Shown here piece by piece: positions 16,327-24,987 of a stretch of 36,458 bases of DNA. The position numbers and the translations under genes are program-made. Within the stretch, counting starts at the first letter, position 1; every line of letters starts with the position of its first letter. The notes under the pieces were generated by a model. The model saw nothing but the letters and a program-made list of their open reading frames with translations. It was not told the DNA's origin and did no database searches. This DNA is from Candidatus Pelagibacter communis (GTDB taxonomy: Bacteria > Pseudomonadota > Alphaproteobacteria > Pelagibacterales > Pelagibacteraceae), in NCBI RefSeq assembly GCF_001180165.1, contig NZ_CVSQ01000021.1, positions 1 through 36,458 of the forward strand, written 5' to 3'.

Positions 16327-16746
16327 TTATTCTCCAATAAAATGATGAATTATAGTTCTTTTTTGAGCCTCTAATCTGTGTTCAAATAAATATATGCCCT
16401 GCCAAGTTCCAAGCAGCAATTCACTATCTTTCACACTTAGAGAAATTTGATTATTTGTTAATGCAGATTTAATATGTGCAGGCATATCATCTTTTCCCTC
16501 CGTAGTATGAACATATAGTTTGTTATCCATAGGAGCTAATTTATCAAAATAATTTATTAAATCTGTTTGTACATCTGGATCTGCATTTTCTTGAACAATT
16601 AAAGAGGCGCTTGTGTGCTGAATACTTAAATTGAGAATACCATTTTTAAAGTTATTTTGACCAATCCAATGAATTGTATCATTAGTAAACTCATATAACT
16701 TTTGACCATTAGTCTTAATTTGAAGATTATAAAATTCTTGTTTCAT
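16327..16746 (-). CDS. YjbQ/UPF0047 family protein
   Basis: A 139-residue member of the YjbQ (UPF0047) family. Family motifs are clear: IQHTSASLIVQENADPDV (about 43-60), EGKDDMPAHIKSAL (about 83-96) and LLGTWQGIYLFEHR (111-124), which carry the conserved His, Glu and Trp residues. Members are small trimeric proteins; some show weak thiamine-phosphate synthase activity, so the physiological role is not settled. It is the last gene of the minus-strand unit that begins at csaA, and its start shares one base with the end of the ATPase gene upstream. Confidence 0.88.
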   Translation of the reverse strand: MKQEFYNLQIKTNGQKLYEFTNDTIHWIGQNNFKNGILNLSIQHTSASLIVQENADPDVQTDLINYFDKLAPMDNKLYVHTTEGKDDMPAHIKSALTNNQISLSVKDSELLLGTWQGIYLFEHRLEAQKRTIIHHFIGE

Positions 16747-17804
16747 TAATTATACTCCTTCGATGTAAGCTCATACAAACGACTAATGGTTCGTTTAAAT
16801 GGTTTTTCTAACAATCTTGAAGAGGTTAATTGATCTAAATTTAGATCAGCTGTAACTGCCAATGGAATATTTTTATCATAAATTACATCTAACAAAGTGA
16901 TAAAACGTTGTTGTTGATTTGAATTCACATCATTAAATTGAGGTATTTTATCTATTACTATAAATTTACAATTTTTAATTATTTCCAAATAATCTTCCGC
17001 TCCTAAATTTTGATCACAAAGTTTATTAAAGTCATATCTAATAATTCCCTCATAAAAGTTTTCTATCTTAAATTCTCTTCCCTTTACATTAATTTTTATT
17101 GAAGATTGTTTTTTATCCTTTGTTATGGTTCTAAAAAATTTGTTAATCTTAAAATTGGTTTCTTGATTAAGTGGAAAAAAATATCTTTGTTTTTGATTAT
17201 CATTAGATTTTCTATAATCATCCTCAATTTTTAATTCATACTCGATTGATTGATCTTCCATTATTTTTATAAAAGGTATAAATTGTTCACGTTGAAGACC
17301 TTCTTTATAAAGTTCTGAAATTTTAGTGTTTGAAGTAAGAATAATTTTAATATCTTCTTTAAATATTTGTTCAAATAGTTTTCCTAAAATCATTGCATCA
17401 ACAATATTTGTTACTTGGAACTCATCGAAATAAACTAATGAAGCTTTTGATTTTAAATTTTTAACAAATTGATTGATTACATTCTCTTCATTTTTTTCTT
17501 TTTGCTTATGGACAAAATCATGAAAACCTAACATAAATTCATTAAAATGCTTTTTTAATTTTTTTTCTTCAAGATGATCATAAAAGAGGTTTAAAATCAT
17601 TGTTTTACCAACCCCTACACCACCATATAAATAAAATCCTTTTTTAGTTTTTTGTTTGGAAAATAATTTTGAAAAAAATGATTTATAATTACTATTATGG
17701 TAATCTTCTAATTTTTTAATAACTTTAATTTGATTAGGATTAACTTCTAAATTTTGATTTTCACAATAAGATATAAATTCTTTTTCAAATTTTTTTGGCA
17801 TCAA
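16746..17804 (-). CDS. zapE: AFG1/ZapE-family ATPase
   Basis: A 352-residue P-loop ATPase of the AFG1/LACE1 (bacterial ZapE) family. Walker A is YGGVGVGKTMIL (residues about 60-71), Walker B is LVYFDEFQV, followed by the family-typical NIVDAMILGKLFEQIF and LTSNTKISELYKEGLQREQFIPFI. Bacterial ZapE is linked to cell division at the Z ring; mitochondrial AFG1 is linked to respiratory-complex quality control. It overlaps the cupin gene upstream by four bases and yjbQ downstream by one. Family sure; the cellular role in this organism is inferred. Confidence 0.9.
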   Translation of the reverse strand: MMPKKFEKEFISYCENQNLEVNPNQIKVIKKLEDYHNSNYKSFFSKLFSKQKTKKGFYLYGGVGVGKTMILNLFYDHLEEKKLKKHFNEFMLGFHDFVHKQKEKNEENVINQFVKNLKSKASLVYFDEFQVTNIVDAMILGKLFEQIFKEDIKIILTSNTKISELYKEGLQREQFIPFIKIMEDQSIEYELKIEDDYRKSNDNQKQRYFFPLNQETNFKINKFFRTITKDKKQSSIKINVKGREFKIENFYEGIIRYDFNKLCDQNLGAEDYLEIIKNCKFIVIDKIPQFNDVNSNQQQRFITLLDVIYDKNIPLAVTADLNLDQLTSSRLLEKPFKRTISRLYELTSKEYN

Positions 17805-18232
17805 TTTTTTTTAGTTTTAAAGTCAATACCATACTCTGATCTTGGTCCTTTCCTTAGCCCAAATGGACCTGAGATAAATAAAGTTAATGGTTTGGTTCCT
17901 GGTTCCAAATCTACTCGATGCAAATTATTTGCTGATCTAAAACCAATATAACCTGGTGGACGCCAAAACTTGCCAGTACTTAATGTTTCCCAATAACCAC
18001 CTCTTAAAATTATAGTGATATAAGGAAATGTGTGATTATGAACTCCTTCTCCATGGTCATCTGCTAGCATCTCATGAATTAATATATTGAATGGAAACCA
18101 TTTAGGTCGATACCTCATCAAAACATAATAACGGTTCATCCAAGGCTTTGCCTCTTTAAAATTAGGATGTGAAGGTCCTCTATCTAATACAACTTTTTTT
18201 CTGCCAATTTTTTCTAAAAATTTTAAGAACAT
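17801..18232 (-). CDS. small cupin-like protein
   Basis: A 143-residue protein with a probable single cupin barrel. The likely metal ligands are His65 and His67 (GVHNHTFPYITIILRGG) with His105 (NLHRVDLEPG) as the motif-2 histidine. The usual glutamate a few residues after the second histidine is missing; Glu82 is the nearest candidate. RPPGYIGFRS fits the loop between the motifs. It may be a metal-dependent enzyme (dioxygenase-like) or a binding protein; substrate unknown. It sits two bases after the BamB-like gene, overlaps the ATPase gene by four bases, and its conserved histidines argue that it is functional. Confidence 0.7.
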   Translation of the reverse strand: MFLKFLEKIGRKKVVLDRGPSHPNFKEAKPWMNRYYVLMRYRPKWFPFNILIHEMLADDHGEGVHNHTFPYITIILRGGYWETLSTGKFWRPPGYIGFRSANNLHRVDLEPGTKPLTLFISGPFGLRKGPRSEYGIDFKTKKN

Positions 18233-18234
18233 GT

Positions 18235-19533
18235 TTAGTTATATTGTACAATTGAACCATTTCTTACTACATATAAATTGTTATTAAATATAAACGGTTC
18301 AGATACTAATCCACCAGAAACTTTTTCAATTTTTATTATTTTTCCATCCTCAATCCCGGCTATGATCATCTTGCCATCTGAGTTAGTTAAAAATATGTTT
18401 TTGTCTCCAATTACAAAACCAATTGGATAAATATTTTTTCTTTTTTTATCTTTGTAATTCATAAATAGATCTGTAATTCGAACTATATTGCCTTTATTTT
18501 TGTCAATTAAATATAAATAACCTTCATTAGAGATTGTAAAAATTAGATTTCCAACCAAAATAGGTTTTACATTAGAATTAACTTCATTAATCCAGTTTGT
18601 TGTTCCTGTTTTTAAATCAATTGAATAAAACTGATTTTTATTATTTGAAAAAAATACAGAGTTTCCATCTGATACTAGTTTAGATGTCTTAAAGTTATAA
18701 GTTTCATTTATTATAGAGCTACTCTGTGTAGGTAGTTGCCATGTAATTAAACCTGTCTCAATATCTACAGCTGTAATATCTCCTATAGAATTATTGAAAA
18801 TAATATTATCGTTTAAAATAATTAAAGAATATTTAATATTTGAAATTGTAAATGAGTCCTCTGTTTGCAAATTCCAACATTCAGAACCATCTTTAATTTT
18901 AAAACATCTCAATGTATTTTTATAATCGATAACAAATATTTTATCTTTATGCTTTTTAATATTTGAATTAAACGGATAATCATTGTTTTTGGACCAATTT
19001 AATTCTCCAGTACTAATATTAACAGAATAATATTTTGCTATACTATCAGTTACTAAAAGATTTTGACCATCTAGTAAAAAATTAAGTTTTGGTTTTAATT
19101 TTTTTTCAGATTTTGAATAATGATTTTTTTTCCAAATAACTTTTTGATTATTGTCATACCTGATAATTGTGCCCTTTTTATCAAAAAATATTATACCATT
19201 TTTTAAAAAAATTGGTTTGAAATCTAATTGATTAAGTTCCTCTAACTTTGAAAATTTAAAGTTACCAATCTTTGTTAGTTCACCTTTGTAATTTTGCAAA
19301 CCAAGATTATTTTGATTTTCATTTTTTTTATTATTTATTTTTATCGATGATAAATCTAATTTTAAGTCTCTGTTAAATTCCGAAACACTTATATTTTCTT
19401 CTGCAAAAACTTTTGTAATTTTTCTATCTGTTTCTAATTTATTTTCTTTATCTTTCCAAATTCTGGAGTTTTCATTAAATGAACAGTTATTAAGAAAAAA
19501 TAATGCAATGAAAGTAAAAATTAATTTATTCAC
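18235..19533 (-). CDS. bamB: BamB-like outer-membrane lipoprotein (PQQ-type beta-propeller)
   Basis: Predicted scaffold lipoprotein of the BAM complex that inserts beta-barrel proteins in the outer membrane. The N-terminus is a lipoprotein signal with Cys17 as lipidation site (LNNC). The rest (about residues 80-432) is a run of repeats of the PQQ-binding-like propeller type, each with a central G-x-x-x-W or equivalent: DGQNLLVTDS, STGELNWSKN, DGSECWNLQ, IETGLITWQL, LKTGTTNWIN, DKNKGNIVRI. At 432 residues it is slightly longer than E. coli BamB. The TPR-like membrane gene upstream overlaps it by eight bases, the arrangement seen for yfgM-bamB in other proteobacteria. Confidence 0.8.
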   Translation of the reverse strand: MNKLIFTFIALFFLNNCSFNENSRIWKDKENKLETDRKITKVFAEENISVSEFNRDLKLDLSSIKINNKKNENQNNLGLQNYKGELTKIGNFKFSKLEELNQLDFKPIFLKNGIIFFDKKGTIIRYDNNQKVIWKKNHYSKSEKKLKPKLNFLLDGQNLLVTDSIAKYYSVNISTGELNWSKNNDYPFNSNIKKHKDKIFVIDYKNTLRCFKIKDGSECWNLQTEDSFTISNIKYSLIILNDNIIFNNSIGDITAVDIETGLITWQLPTQSSSIINETYNFKTSKLVSDGNSVFFSNNKNQFYSIDLKTGTTNWINEVNSNVKPILVGNLIFTISNEGYLYLIDKNKGNIVRITDLFMNYKDKKRKNIYPIGFVIGDKNIFLTNSDGKMIIAGIEDGKIIKIEKVSGGLVSEPFIFNNNLYVVRNGSIVQYN

Positions 19534-20170
19534 TCAAGTCTCTGTTCAATCTTCTCTCTGCTTGAAGCCTTATATCTGGATTTGAATTTTCTAAAGCTAT
19601 TATTTGGTTAAAAAATTCTTTAGCTTTTTGATTTTGATTATTTGCATAAAAATATTCTGCCATTAAATATAAAGAATGTGATTTCCAGACACTTTTTGAA
19701 TTGATCAGTGGATTTAACATATTTAGAAGATCGCCCTCTTGAGCGTTATCTGCATTGAAGAGTGCCTTCTTGTATATAATTAAGTTGTTAATCTCACTGT
19801 CTAACGAAGTGTCCTTAATCAATATATCAAATAATGAATTGATTTTGGACTGATCACTTACAAGATTATTATCAATAATAAAATAAAGTGATAGAGGTGA
19901 ATAAGTTGGGTCTTTCTTGTTTATAATTTCAATCAGACTGCTAGCAGTTTTTTCTTTTGTTTTTTCTGAATAATCAATGATTATTGAATTGTAACTATCT
20001 GAGATATCCTTTTTTTTATTAATTAAATATTTATCGTAACTAAAAACACCTACTATAATAATTATTAAAATAATTATACCAGAAATAATTTTATTTTTAT
20101 TGTTTACAAAAAAATTCTTAATTTTTTCATTTCTAGTATTGGTATTTATAATTGATAAATCTTCGTCCAT
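19526..20170 (-). CDS. YfgM-like membrane-anchored TPR protein
   Basis: A 214-residue protein with a charged cytoplasmic N-terminus, one strongly hydrophobic segment at residues about 28-45 (ISGIIILIIIIVGVFSYDKY) and a periplasmic helical domain that looks like degenerate tetratricopeptide repeats (for example WKSHSLYLMAEYFYANNQNQ and AKEFFNQIIALENSNPDI). This matches the TPR_21/YfgM family, known as an ancillary factor of the Sec translocon and periplasmic chaperones. It precedes the BamB-like gene with an overlap, as in other proteobacteria. It starts two bases after aconitase. Repeats are weak, so the family call rests partly on context. Confidence 0.7.
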   Translation of the reverse strand: MDEDLSIINTNTRNEKIKNFFVNNKNKIISGIIILIIIIVGVFSYDKYLINKKKDISDSYNSIIIDYSEKTKEKTASSLIEIINKKDPTYSPLSLYFIIDNNLVSDQSKINSLFDILIKDTSLDSEINNLIIYKKALFNADNAQEGDLLNMLNPLINSKSVWKSHSLYLMAEYFYANNQNQKAKEFFNQIIALENSNPDIRLQAERRLNRDLSE

Positions 20171-20172
20171 AA

Positions 20173-22842
20173 CTAAATCATATTCCTTAAAACGTACTGC
20201 AGAATACCTCCGTTTTTATAATACTCTAATTCATTTTTTGTATCAATTCTGCATAAAGTTTTAATTTTCTTTATTTCGCCAGAAGCATATTTGATTTCTA
20301 CTGTCACTTCATCTGAGGGATTAACACCCTTTTCTATATTTAGAATACTTATTAATTCAGAACCAATTAATTTTAGATTTTTTCTATTTACTTCTTCGAT
20401 AAATTGTAATGGCAATATACCCATTCCAATTAAATTAGATCGGTGAATTCTTTCAAAACTCTCTGCAATTACTGCTTTTATTCCAAGTAATTTTGTTCCT
20501 TTAGCTGCCCAATCTCTAGACGATCCAGTTCCATACTCTTTTCCACCAATTACAACTAAATCTGTTCCTCTTTTTTTATATTCAACTACCGCATCATAGA
20601 CAGGAAGAACTTTTTCTTCTGGATATAACTTTGTAAAACCACCTTCTGTACCAGGAGCCATTTCATTTCTAATTCTTATATTTGCAAAAGTTCCTCTCAT
20701 CATAACCTCATGGTTACCTCTTCTAGAACCATATGAGTTATAATCTTTAGGTAAAATTTGGTGTTCCATGAAATATTCACCAGTTGGACTATCTTTTTGA
20801 ATACTCCCGGCTGGCGATATATGGTCAGTGGTAACCATATCACCTAAAATTAATAATGGTCTTGCATCCTTAATTTCTTTAAATCCTTCTGGTTTATCTG
20901 GTAAAGAGTCAAAAAACGGAGGTTTTTTTACATATGTTGATCCCTCATCCCAATTATAGATACTGCTTTTATCAGTTTTAATTTTTTGCCATTGAGTTGG
21001 GCCTTCAGAAACATTTGAGTATCTTTGTATAAACATCTCAGCATTAAGTGAGTCTTTTAATGTGTCTTCTATCTCTTTATTTGATGGCCAAATATCTTTT
21101 AAAAATACATCTTTTCCTTCTTTATCTTTTCCTAATGGATCTTTGTATAAATCAACTTCCATATGACCAGCTATTGCATATGCAACAACTAGTGGAGGTG
21201 AAGCCAAATAGTTAGCTTTTATATGAGGAGAAATTCTTCCCTCAAAATTTCTATTTCCAGATAAAACTGAAACAGCATAAATATTTTCTTTTTGGATCGC
21301 TTCTACAATATTTTCTGGAAGTGGTCCTGAATTTCCAATGCAAGTTGTGCAGCCATACCCAACTAAATTAAAGCCAAGCTGATCTAAATAAGTGTTTAAT
21401 CCAGCTTTTGCCAAATAATCTGTAACTACTTGAGATCCAGGTGCTAAAGAAGTTTTTACCCAGGGTTTAACCTGTAAACCTTTTTCAATTGCTTTTTTAG
21501 CTAATAGTCCAGCTCCAATTAGAACATTTGGATTAGAAGTGTTCGTACAAGATGTTATTGCTGCAATTAATATTGAACCATCTTTAATTTCATAATCTGT
21601 ATTTGTTACTTTTGAAATTGATTTTTCATTTTTATTTGTAGCTTCCTGCAATACTTTTTTAAACGAACCAGGTGCATCTGTTAAAAGAACCTTGTCTTGA
21701 GGTCTTTTAGGTCCTGAAATAGTTGGTACAACTGTAGACATATCTAAAGATATAACGTCAGTAAATTCTATTTCGTTACTTGCCCATAAACCTTGTTCCT
21801 TGGCATAATTTTCTACGATATCAACAGTTTGTTGATCTCTTCCAGAAAATTTTAAATACTTTAGAGTTTCTTCATCGATAGGAAAAAAGCCACAAGTAGC
21901 ACCATATTCTGGTGCCATATTTGCAATTGTAGCTCTATCTGCAAGAGTTAAATTTTTTAAACCCTCTCCATAAAACTCAACAAACTTACCAACCACACCT
22001 TTATCTCTTAACATTTTAACAACAGTTAAAACTAAATCTGTTGCAGTGGTTCCTTCTGGCAATTTGTTTTTTATTTCAAAACCAATGACTTCTGGTATTA
22101 ACATAGAAATTGGTTGACCTAACATTCCTGCTTCAGCTTCAATTCCTCCAACACCCCATCCTAAAACAGATAAACCATTTACCATTGTTGTATGACTGTC
22201 TGTTCCAACTAAAGTGTCTGGAAAAAGATATTTTTCTCCTTTAAATTCCTCTGACCAAACAACCTTCGACAAATATTCCAGATTTACTTGGTGACAAATT
22301 CCTGTTCCTGGTGGAACTATTCTAAAATTATCAAATGCCTGTTGTCCCCATTTCAAAAAAGAATATCTCTCACCATTTCTTTCAAATTCTATATCGACAT
22401 TTTTTTCAAAAGAATCTGCTTTTGCAGATTGGTCGACTTGCACAGAGTGATCAATTACAAGATCAACTGCAGACAATGGATTGATTGTATTTGGATCTTT
22501 ATTTTTTTCTTTTACTGCTTCTCTCATTGCAGCTAAATCTGCAACCGCAGGTATTCCAGTATAATCTTGAAGCAAAACTCTTGCTGGTCTATATGCAATT
22601 TCAGTTTTAGATTTTTTTGTCTTTAGCCAGTTTTTAATCGCTTCTATTTGAGATTTCGTTACACTTAATTCATCTTCGTATCTTAATAAATTTTCTAGTA
22701 AAACTTTTAGAGATTTTGGAAGTTTATTTATTCCTTCAAGTCCATTTTTTTCTGCATCATTTAATGAATAATAATTATACTCTTTGTCATTAACTGTGAT
22801 TTTCTTAAGTGAATTATAAGAATTTTTGTTTCCTGGGGTCAT
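20173..22842 (-). CDS. acnA: aconitate hydratase A
   Basis: TCA and glyoxylate cycle enzyme that interconverts citrate and isocitrate; cytoplasmic, with a [4Fe-4S] cluster. The 889-residue protein has the AcnA/IRP1 layout and full length. Cluster ligands are the Cys in AITSCTNTSNP and the two in GYGCTTCIGNSGPL. The active-site segments VGTDSHTTMVNGL, NRNFEGRI and the C-terminal swivel domain GKEYGTGSSRDWAAKG are all present. No Shine-Dalgarno is visible before its ATG; its start lies one base after the stop of the LysE-type gene, so translation may be coupled. Confidence 0.97.
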   Translation of the reverse strand: MTPGNKNSYNSLKKITVNDKEYNYYSLNDAEKNGLEGINKLPKSLKVLLENLLRYEDELSVTKSQIEAIKNWLKTKKSKTEIAYRPARVLLQDYTGIPAVADLAAMREAVKEKNKDPNTINPLSAVDLVIDHSVQVDQSAKADSFEKNVDIEFERNGERYSFLKWGQQAFDNFRIVPPGTGICHQVNLEYLSKVVWSEEFKGEKYLFPDTLVGTDSHTTMVNGLSVLGWGVGGIEAEAGMLGQPISMLIPEVIGFEIKNKLPEGTTATDLVLTVVKMLRDKGVVGKFVEFYGEGLKNLTLADRATIANMAPEYGATCGFFPIDEETLKYLKFSGRDQQTVDIVENYAKEQGLWASNEIEFTDVISLDMSTVVPTISGPKRPQDKVLLTDAPGSFKKVLQEATNKNEKSISKVTNTDYEIKDGSILIAAITSCTNTSNPNVLIGAGLLAKKAIEKGLQVKPWVKTSLAPGSQVVTDYLAKAGLNTYLDQLGFNLVGYGCTTCIGNSGPLPENIVEAIQKENIYAVSVLSGNRNFEGRISPHIKANYLASPPLVVAYAIAGHMEVDLYKDPLGKDKEGKDVFLKDIWPSNKEIEDTLKDSLNAEMFIQRYSNVSEGPTQWQKIKTDKSSIYNWDEGSTYVKKPPFFDSLPDKPEGFKEIKDARPLLILGDMVTTDHISPAGSIQKDSPTGEYFMEHQILPKDYNSYGSRRGNHEVMMRGTFANIRIRNEMAPGTEGGFTKLYPEEKVLPVYDAVVEYKKRGTDLVVIGGKEYGTGSSRDWAAKGTKLLGIKAVIAESFERIHRSNLIGMGILPLQFIEEVNRKNLKLIGSELISILNIEKGVNPSDEVTVEIKYASGEIKKIKTLCRIDTKNELEYYKNGGILQYVLRNMI

Positions 22843-22843
22843 A

Positions 22844-23437
22844 TTATAAATAAAAAGTTATTATGCTTGTTAAAAGAAGCAGTGACATAGCATAATTAAA
22901 GTAATTAATAAATTTCTGATTTGTCGCAAATTTCCTGAAAAATTTACCCAAAAAGGTCCACAGAGTTATACTGGTCACTGAAACAATTAAAGCCATAATA
23001 ATAATTTGAGTCGTATAACTTACAAAGGTTTCTCCTGGATTAATATAAGTAGAAACAAGAATAATTGATGCAATAACCCCTTTAGGATTTAAAAATTGAA
23101 AAATAAAAGTTTCATGAAACTTAATTGGATTTTTATTTTTATTCTCCTGATCTGAAGTTCCTGAAAAAGAAATTTTGTATGCTAAATAAATTAAAAATAG
23201 AGTTCCTAAATATTTTAATACTTCTTGAATTAAAGGATAAAGCTTAAAAATATTTATCAGACCTAGAGCTAAACATAATAACAAAAAAGGAAATCCTAAA
23301 GTTACACCAATTATATGAGGTAGTGTTCTTAGAATACCAAAGTTGAAACCGGAATAGAAAGCAACGAAATTATTTGGTCCAGGAGTAAATGCAGCAACTA
23401 TTCCAAATAAAGTTATAGAGAGAATTTCAGGATGCAT
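22844..23437 (-). CDS. LysE/RhtB-family amino-acid exporter
   Basis: Inner-membrane efflux protein of 197 residues with about six hydrophobic segments. The N-terminal motif FTPGPNNFVAFYSGFNFG (around 17-34) is the LysE/RhtB signature, and FQFLNPKGVIASIILVSTY is the matching mid-protein motif. Members export amino acids such as lysine, homoserine, threonine or leucine; the substrate cannot be read from the sequence. It lies between csaA and acnA with gaps of two and one bases. Confidence 0.85.
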   Translation of the reverse strand: MHPEILSITLFGIVAAFTPGPNNFVAFYSGFNFGILRTLPHIIGVTLGFPFLLLCLALGLINIFKLYPLIQEVLKYLGTLFLIYLAYKISFSGTSDQENKNKNPIKFHETFIFQFLNPKGVIASIILVSTYINPGETFVSYTTQIIIMALIVSVTSITLWTFLGKFFRKFATNQKFINYFNYAMSLLLLTSIITFYL

Positions 23438-23439
23438 TA

Positions 23440-23784
23440 CTAAGCGATCGGTAATCCATTTTCTGCTTTTTGAGAGGGATGAACAAGTGTAACCTTACCA
23501 TCGGCATCAATTGCTCCTAAAACTAATACTTGAGAAACTATTCCAGCAATATTTTTTTCAGGAAAATTACAAACAGCAATAACTTGTTTTCCTTTTAAAT
23601 TCTCCTCATTATAATAATGAGTAATTTGAGCTGAAGATTGTTTAATGCCAATATCGCTTCCAAAATCAACTTCAACCACTAAAGATGGCTTTCTCGCTTT
23701 TTCATTTTTTTTAACAGAAATTACAGTACCAATTCTAATATCTACTTTATCAAAATCATTATAGGTAATTTGCTCTTTAATCAT
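23440..23784 (-). CDS. csaA: CsaA-like tRNA-binding-domain protein
   Basis: A 114-residue free-standing OB-fold of the tRNA-binding (EMAP-II/CsaA) type. VDIRIGTVISVKKNEKARKPSLVVEVDFG and SAQITHYY cover the strand pattern, and GKQVIAVCNFPEKNIAGIVSQVLVLGA is the conserved dimer half (each family stretch shown in part). CsaA has been described as a dimeric chaperone with export-related activity and can bind tRNA. It is the first gene of the minus-strand unit and diverges from the argE-like gene over only 24 bases. Confidence 0.88.
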   Translation of the reverse strand: MIKEQITYNDFDKVDIRIGTVISVKKNEKARKPSLVVEVDFGSDIGIKQSSAQITHYYNEENLKGKQVIAVCNFPEKNIAGIVSQVLVLGAIDADGKVTLVHPSQKAENGLPIA

Positions 23785-23808
23785 AATATAATATAGTGTT
23801 TTAAGTTT
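23785..23808. promoter_or_regulatory. 24-base divergent promoter region
   Basis: Two divergent genes start 24 bases apart. A TATAAT hexamer (23787-23792) could serve argE with a leader of about ten bases, and TATATT elements on the opposite strand could start csaA at or next to its ATG. Any -35 elements must lie inside the opposite coding region. Confidence 0.4.
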
Positions 23809-24987
23809 ATGAGTATAGATAACAATTTATATGAAAAATCAATCAAGATTTTAACTGACTTAATCGCATTTAAAACTATCTCAGGTCAAGATAACAGTAA
23901 TTTAATTGATTATTGTGAAAAAATTTTAAAGAACATAGGTATAGATACTTTCAAAGTTTATGATGATGATAAAAAAAGAGTTAATCTTTTTGGAACTTTA
24001 AAAGCAAAAAATCAAAGCACAAAAAAACCTATCATATTATCTGGACACACTGATGTGGTCCCAGTGTCTAAAGGTTGGAGCAGTGATCCATTCGTTGCAA
24101 CTATTAAAAATGATAAATTATATGGAAGAGGTTCATGTGATATGAAAGGATTTATTGCATGTACACTTGCTTATGCACCTATCTTCAAAGAAAGTAATTT
24201 AGATAGAGACTTACATTTCTGTTACACATTTGATGAAGAGACTGCATGTATTGGAGCTCCTTTATTAATAGAGGAATTGAAAAAAAGAGATATCAAAAAT
24301 GGAATTTGTATAATTGGTGAACCAACTAAAATGAAAATTATTGATGCCCACAAAGGTATGAATGAATACACAGTTCACTTTGGAGGACTTGCAGGACATA
24401 GTTCTAAACCACATTTAGGAGTAAATGCAGCTGAATATGCTACTAGATATGTTGGAAAACTTTTAGAAATTAGAGAAGAATTAAAAAAAAGAGTTCAAAA
24501 AGATAGTATTTTTGATCCTCCACATTCAACTTTATCAATTGGGGGAATTAAGGGTGGTATTGCCCATAATGTCATTGCAGATAAATGTAGTGTTGAATGG
24601 GAAACAAGACCAGTTGTTAAAGAAGATGGGGAATTTGTTACGAATGAAATTGATAAATATGCAAACGATGTACTCTTACCAGAAATGAAAAAAGTATTTA
24701 CAGATTCTTATATTAAAAAAGAAGTGATAGGTGAAGTTGTTGGTTTTAACAGATTGGATGAGTCTGAAGCATGTGAATTTGTATCAAATATAACTGGTGA
24801 TAATTCTAGAGAAGTAGTTTCTTTTGGAACAGAAGCTGGTTTATTTCAAGAATTAGGAATCAGTACAGTTGTTTGTGGACCTGGTTCCATAGAACAAGCT
24901 CACAAAATTGACGAGTTCATAGAATTAAATGAAATGAAAAAATGTCTTAAATTTTTAGAAGGTGTAAAAGATAAATCGGTAAATTAA
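23809..24987 (+). CDS. argE: acetylornithine deacetylase-like M20 amidohydrolase
   Basis: A 392-residue dimetal hydrolase of the M20/ArgE family. Metal and catalytic residues are in place: His80 and Asp82 (SGHTDVVP), Asp111 (GRGSCDMKG), the Glu143-Glu144 pair (FDEETACIGA), Glu171 (GEPTKM) and a late His in QAHKIDEF. The dimerisation domain with GLAGHSSKPHLGVNA lies between. ArgE removes acetyl from N-acetylornithine, but related enzymes act on other N-acyl amino acids. It stands alone on the plus strand between minus-strand genes, and its last four bases overlap the aldehyde dehydrogenase tail-to-tail. Confidence 0.85.
   Translation: MSIDNNLYEKSIKILTDLIAFKTISGQDNSNLIDYCEKILKNIGIDTFKVYDDDKKRVNLFGTLKAKNQSTKKPIILSGHTDVVPVSKGWSSDPFVATIKNDKLYGRGSCDMKGFIACTLAYAPIFKESNLDRDLHFCYTFDEETACIGAPLLIEELKKRDIKNGICIIGEPTKMKIIDAHKGMNEYTVHFGGLAGHSSKPHLGVNAAEYATRYVGKLLEIREELKKRVQKDSIFDPPHSTLSIGGIKGGIAHNVIADKCSVEWETRPVVKEDGEFVTNEIDKYANDVLLPEMKKVFTDSYIKKEVIGEVVGFNRLDESEACEFVSNITGDNSREVVSFGTEAGLFQELGISTVVCGPGSIEQAHKIDEFIELNEMKKCLKFLEGVKDKSVN

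Noticed and set aside
22288..22536. 82-codon plus-strand frame inside acnA
   Set aside because: It is antisense to a clearly conserved part of aconitase, is cysteine/phenylalanine-rich, and has no ribosome site.
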